From: CBFGRU01 sp965651255
GTDB taxonomy: Bacteria > Planctomycetota > Phycisphaerae > Phycisphaerales > SM1A02
Direction: 5' to 3'
NCBI GenBank assembly: GCA_965651255.1
Contig: CBFGRU010000161.1
Location: 1 to 7,170, forward strand
Length of the DNA stretch: 7,170 nt
The notes beneath the pieces are model-generated. The model searched no databases. It had not been told where the DNA came from and worked only from the letters and a program-made list of their open reading frames with translations. The position numbers and the translations under genes were made by a program. Of this stretch, positions 5,064-7,170 are shown piece after piece. Every line of letters begins with the position of its first letter. Position 1 is the first letter of the stretch.

Positions 5064-6956
5064 ATGTCAGCGAAAAGCCCAATGCAGAAGACCGATGATG
5101 TTGTGATTGTCGGCATTGATCTGGGGACCACGAATTCACTCGTCGCGATCTGCGATCTTCGTGGCCCGCGCATTCTCTGCGATGATCAGGGGCGGGCGCT
5201 TCTTCCTTCGGTCGTGCGGCTGCGTTCGCAGGAACAACCGATCGTCGGCCACGCGGCACGCGATCAGGCCGTTGAGTTTCCGACCGAAACCATTGCAAGC
5301 ATCAAGAGATTCATGGGGCGTGGGTACTCCGATTCCGACGCGGATCGCGCGCATCTGGAATACGAGATTGTCCCTGGAGCTCGCTCGCTCGCAGCCGTTC
5401 GTATTGGCGAACGTACTCACACACCGCAGGAGATCAGTGCATTCATCCTTCGCGCACTGAAAGAACGTGCTGAAATCGCGCTCGGTCAGCCGGTGCGGAG
5501 AGCCGTCATTACGGTGCCCGCCTACTTCGATGATGCACAGCGGCAGGCAACGCGCGATGCCGGTCAACTGGCCGGGCTTGAGGTGGTCCGCCTGGTCAAT
5601 GAACCGACCGCAGCCGCTCTTGCCTACGGAATCGGCCTGCCGCAGGCCAAAGTCAAGGATGCGGAAACCATCGCGGTCTATGACCTCGGTGGTGGGACAT
5701 TCGATGTCTCGATCCTGCAGATGATTCCGCCGGATGAAGACGGTGGCGATGCGTACTTCCAGGTCATGGCGACGGCGGGGGATACTCATCTTGGGGGCGA
5801 TGATGTTGATCGAATGATCATTACGCTGGTCATGGACGAGATTCGTGCCCGGTTCGGCCAGGAGTTGTCGTTTCCACCGGCAACCCGGCAGGCGTTGCGT
5901 ACGTTTGCTGAGGCAGCGAAGATTCGTCTCTCCGCTGAGGACTCTGCGATTCTGCGCGTGGACCTTGGCGAGGATCGTGTGTACGAGCGCGTACTCACTC
6001 GTGCGGAACTGGAGTCCATGATTCAGCCGTGGGTGGAGCGCACGCTCACCGCGTGTCAACGTGCACTGCGTGATGCCGGAATTGCGGCAAGTGAGATCGA
6101 TCGCGTGGTGATGGTCGGCGGATCGACGCGCATTCCGCTGGTGCGCGAGTTGGTGGGGCACCTCTTCGGTCGAGAGTTGTACACTGCCCTTGACCCGGAT
6201 CAGGTTGTTGCACTGGGTGCATCCGTACAGGGCGCCATCCTCGCCGGAACGACCCGCGACATGTTGCTTCTCGATGTGGTTCCACTATCACTTGGGGTCG
6301 AGACGGTCGGTGGTGCGGTCGCCAAATTGATCATGCGAAATACGACCGTACCGACTCGCGCGACGGAATTGTTCTCAACCTCGGTCGATGGTCAAACCAG
6401 TATCAAGATTCACGTTCTGCAAGGTGAGCGGGAACTGGTTGGCGATTGTCGATCGCTCGCGGAGTTTCACCTTCGCGGACTCCCGCCGATGCCTGCGGGT
6501 ATTCCGCAGGTGGAAGTTGAGTTCCTGGTTGATGCGAACGGGATCCTCAGCGTTCATGCGCGAGAACGTCGGTCCGGCCGCCGATCCTCGATTCAAGTCA
6601 TTCCGCGATACGGTCTGACCCGTGAGGAGGTCGATCGGTTGGAGGAAGAGGCATTCGCCCATGCAAAGGATGACATGCGTGCTCATCGCCTGATTGACCT
6701 GGCGGTGAATGCATCGCTCGATGTGAAGTGGATACGTGAAGCGATGGTTCGCCTTGGCGAACAGTTGCCGAGCGAGTTGCGCGGACCCCTTAACCACCAT
6801 CTGGCCGAAGTGGAGGGATTGATTGTGCAGGCAAAGAGCTCGCCCCACTCGGTCGATCCGGATGTCTTTCAGCGGGCGAAGGAGACGCTTGATCGAGTGA
6901 GCGTTCCCTTGCATGAGAAGGCGATTGCCAAGAGTCTGCGGGAGTCAGATCGCTGA
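5064..6956 (+). CDS. hscA: Hsp70-family chaperone, HscA type
   Basis: An ATP-driven Hsp70 of 630 residues, close in length to E. coli HscA (616). All three Hsp70 signatures are present: IDLGTTNS (18-25), DLGGGTFDVSIL (207-218) and VVMVGGSTRIPLV (348-360). Residues matching the DnaK catalytic Lys70, Glu171 and Thr199 are Lys81, Glu180 and Thr212. The interdomain linker LLLDVVPLSLG (401-411) leads to the substrate-binding beta domain (about 411-520) and a short helical lid. HscA-like wording includes VITVPAYFDDAQRQ, MLLLDVVPLSLG, VLQGERELV-DCRSL and SIQV-P-YGLT. HscA works with the J-protein HscB to release Fe-S clusters from IscU. Neither partner, nor any isc gene, lies in the window, so that client is inferred from the family. 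The tail (SLRESDR) lacks a DnaK-like acidic end. ATG 5064 is chosen because a -10 box precedes it; ATG 5082 is an alternative. A divergent DnaK paralogue is the other possibility. Confidence 0.88.
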   Translation: MSAKSPMQKTDDVVIVGIDLGTTNSLVAICDLRGPRILCDDQGRALLPSVVRLRSQEQPIVGHAARDQAVEFPTETIASIKRFMGRGYSDSDADRAHLEYEIVPGARSLAAVRIGERTHTPQEISAFILRALKERAEIALGQPVRRAVITVPAYFDDAQRQATRDAGQLAGLEVVRLVNEPTAAALAYGIGLPQAKVKDAETIAVYDLGGGTFDVSILQMIPPDEDGGDAYFQVMATAGDTHLGGDDVDRMIITLVMDEIRARFGQELSFPPATRQALRTFAEAAKIRLSAEDSAILRVDLGEDRVYERVLTRAELESMIQPWVERTLTACQRALRDAGIAASEIDRVVMVGGSTRIPLVRELVGHLFGRELYTALDPDQVVALGASVQGAILAGTTRDMLLLDVVPLSLGVETVGGAVAKLIMRNTTVPTRATELFSTSVDGQTSIKIHVLQGERELVGDCRSLAEFHLRGLPPMPAGIPQVEVEFLVDANGILSVHARERRSGRRSSIQVIPRYGLTREEVDRLEEEAFAHAKDDMRAHRLIDLAVNASLDVKWIREAMVRLGEQLPSELRGPLNHHLAEVEGLIVQAKSSPHSVDPDVFQRAKETLDRVSVPLHEKAIAKSLRESDR

Positions 6957-7040
6957 GGCATTGCGGGTACTGCCCCTAAGAATCGTGGGCCATCGAAAAC
7001 CGGAAGAATTTTGAAGCTGGCGCGAAAAGGAGGCAGCGGG

Positions 7041-7170
7041 ATGGTGCTTTTCCTTGCAGAACTCCACACGTCCCGCCTGCCCGCGGGCGTCCCAAGCTCT
7101 CTCTTTCTCTCCTTCCTCTCCAGGAACGGGCCCGACCCGGCAGCAACGCCCGGCCGGGCTTGTTTCTTGG
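7041..7170 (+). CDS. Possible start of a further gene or short leader ORF, open to the window edge
   Basis: A strong AGGAGG (7028-7033) lies 7 nt before an ATG at 7041, and the frame stays open for 43 codons to the end of the window. The peptide begins MVLFLAELHTSRLPAGVP, then continues Ser- and Leu-rich, and is not recognised. Against it being a real gene, the frame crosses a pure polypyrimidine run (7097-7121) and a GC-rich terminator-like hairpin (7125-7164), both more typical of non-coding DNA. The Shine-Dalgarno is as good as the pseudopilin one, which is the main reason for listing it. Confidence 0.25.
   Translation, partial: MVLFLAELHTSRLPAGVPSSLFLSFLSRNGPDPAATPGRACFL
7097..7121. other. 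25-nt polypyrimidine tract
   Basis: An uninterrupted run of C and T on the plus strand lies between the hscA stop and the terminator-like hairpin. It contains CTCCTT (7109-7114), exactly complementary to AAGGAG (7027-7032) in the Shine-Dalgarno of the possible ORF at 7041. It could fold back on that site or serve as a Rho or RNA-binding-protein site; neither is shown. Confidence 0.5.
7125..7165 (+). terminator. Probable rho-independent terminator downstream of hscA
   Basis: The left arm AACGGGCCCG (7125-7134) pairs with CGGGCTTGTT (7155-7164) over 10 positions, including two G-U pairs. A small internal loop (7135-7136 against 7154) is followed by CCGG (7137-7140) pairing with CCGG (7150-7153), closing a 9-nt loop. 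The 3' side runs into the T-rich TTGTTTCTT (7160-7168). It is about 170 bp past the hscA stop and would end that transcript. The T-run is interrupted, and the right arm contains a perfect 12-bp palindrome (7148-7159) that could also form a cruciform or a duplex in trans. Confidence 0.55.

Noticed and set aside
5136..6161. 341-codon open frame on the minus strand opposite hscA
   Set aside because: It lies wholly inside the conserved Hsp70 ATPase domain gene, is rich in Arg, His and Pro in the way of antisense shadows, and shows no family motif.
7079..7088. GCCCGCGGGC palindrome downstream of hscA
   Set aside because: A loop-less 10-bp palindrome is unremarkable in DNA this GC-rich, and it has no neighbouring signal.
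7121..7170. Small structured RNA (SRP RNA, tRNA or similar) at the right edge
   Set aside because: The hairpin lacks the SRP tetraloop and conserved GGAAGGAAGC-type sequence and cannot form a cloverleaf; a terminator explains it better.

Overview
The window is GC-rich bacterial DNA with long, well-packed genes. It most likely comes from a planctomycete, probably of the Phycisphaerae type. The strongest sign is a pseudopilin-like protein that joins a type IV prepilin-like N-terminus to a C-terminal FGDGH motif, the H-X9-DG/DUF1559-like style greatly expanded in that phylum. Two short lipoproteins, a shortened PheT and a pheT gene with no pheS immediately upstream fit this but do not prove it. 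The assignment rests on recognised sequence features, not on a search.

Layout. Positions 1-60 hold a GC-rich repeat with a 21-bp period that can also fold into a large imperfect hairpin. On the minus strand, pheT (2774-729, Phe-tRNA synthetase beta chain without its N-terminal OB-fold tRNA-binding domain) is followed after 3 bases by a cyclodeaminase/cyclohydrolase-family gene (725-120); these two look like one transcription unit. The 115-bp gap at 2775-2889 is a divergent promoter region. Both candidate promoters have a good -35 box, a 16-nt spacer and a -10 box so close to the start codon that the transcripts should be leaderless or nearly so.

On the plus strand come two small lipoprotein genes that overlap by 4 bp and look like diverged paralogues (2890-3546 and 3543-4070). 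After 57 bp follows the pseudopilin-like gene (4128-4940), which has a strong Shine-Dalgarno but lacks the conserved Glu5 of the pilin helix. These three may form a small cell-envelope cassette of unknown function. An Hsp70 gene of HscA type (5064-6956) follows, probably from its own leaderless promoter and with no Fe-S assembly genes in view.

The last 214 bp hold a strong Shine-Dalgarno followed by an ATG and a short frame open to the window edge, a 25-nt polypyrimidine run, and a GC-rich hairpin with a T-rich tail that looks like a terminator. No tRNA, rRNA, CRISPR array, insertion sequence or phage gene was seen. The most unusual items are the Glu5-less pseudopilin with its lipoprotein neighbours, the shortened PheT, the short-leader promoters and the 21-bp repeat. 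Most of the rest is housekeeping.
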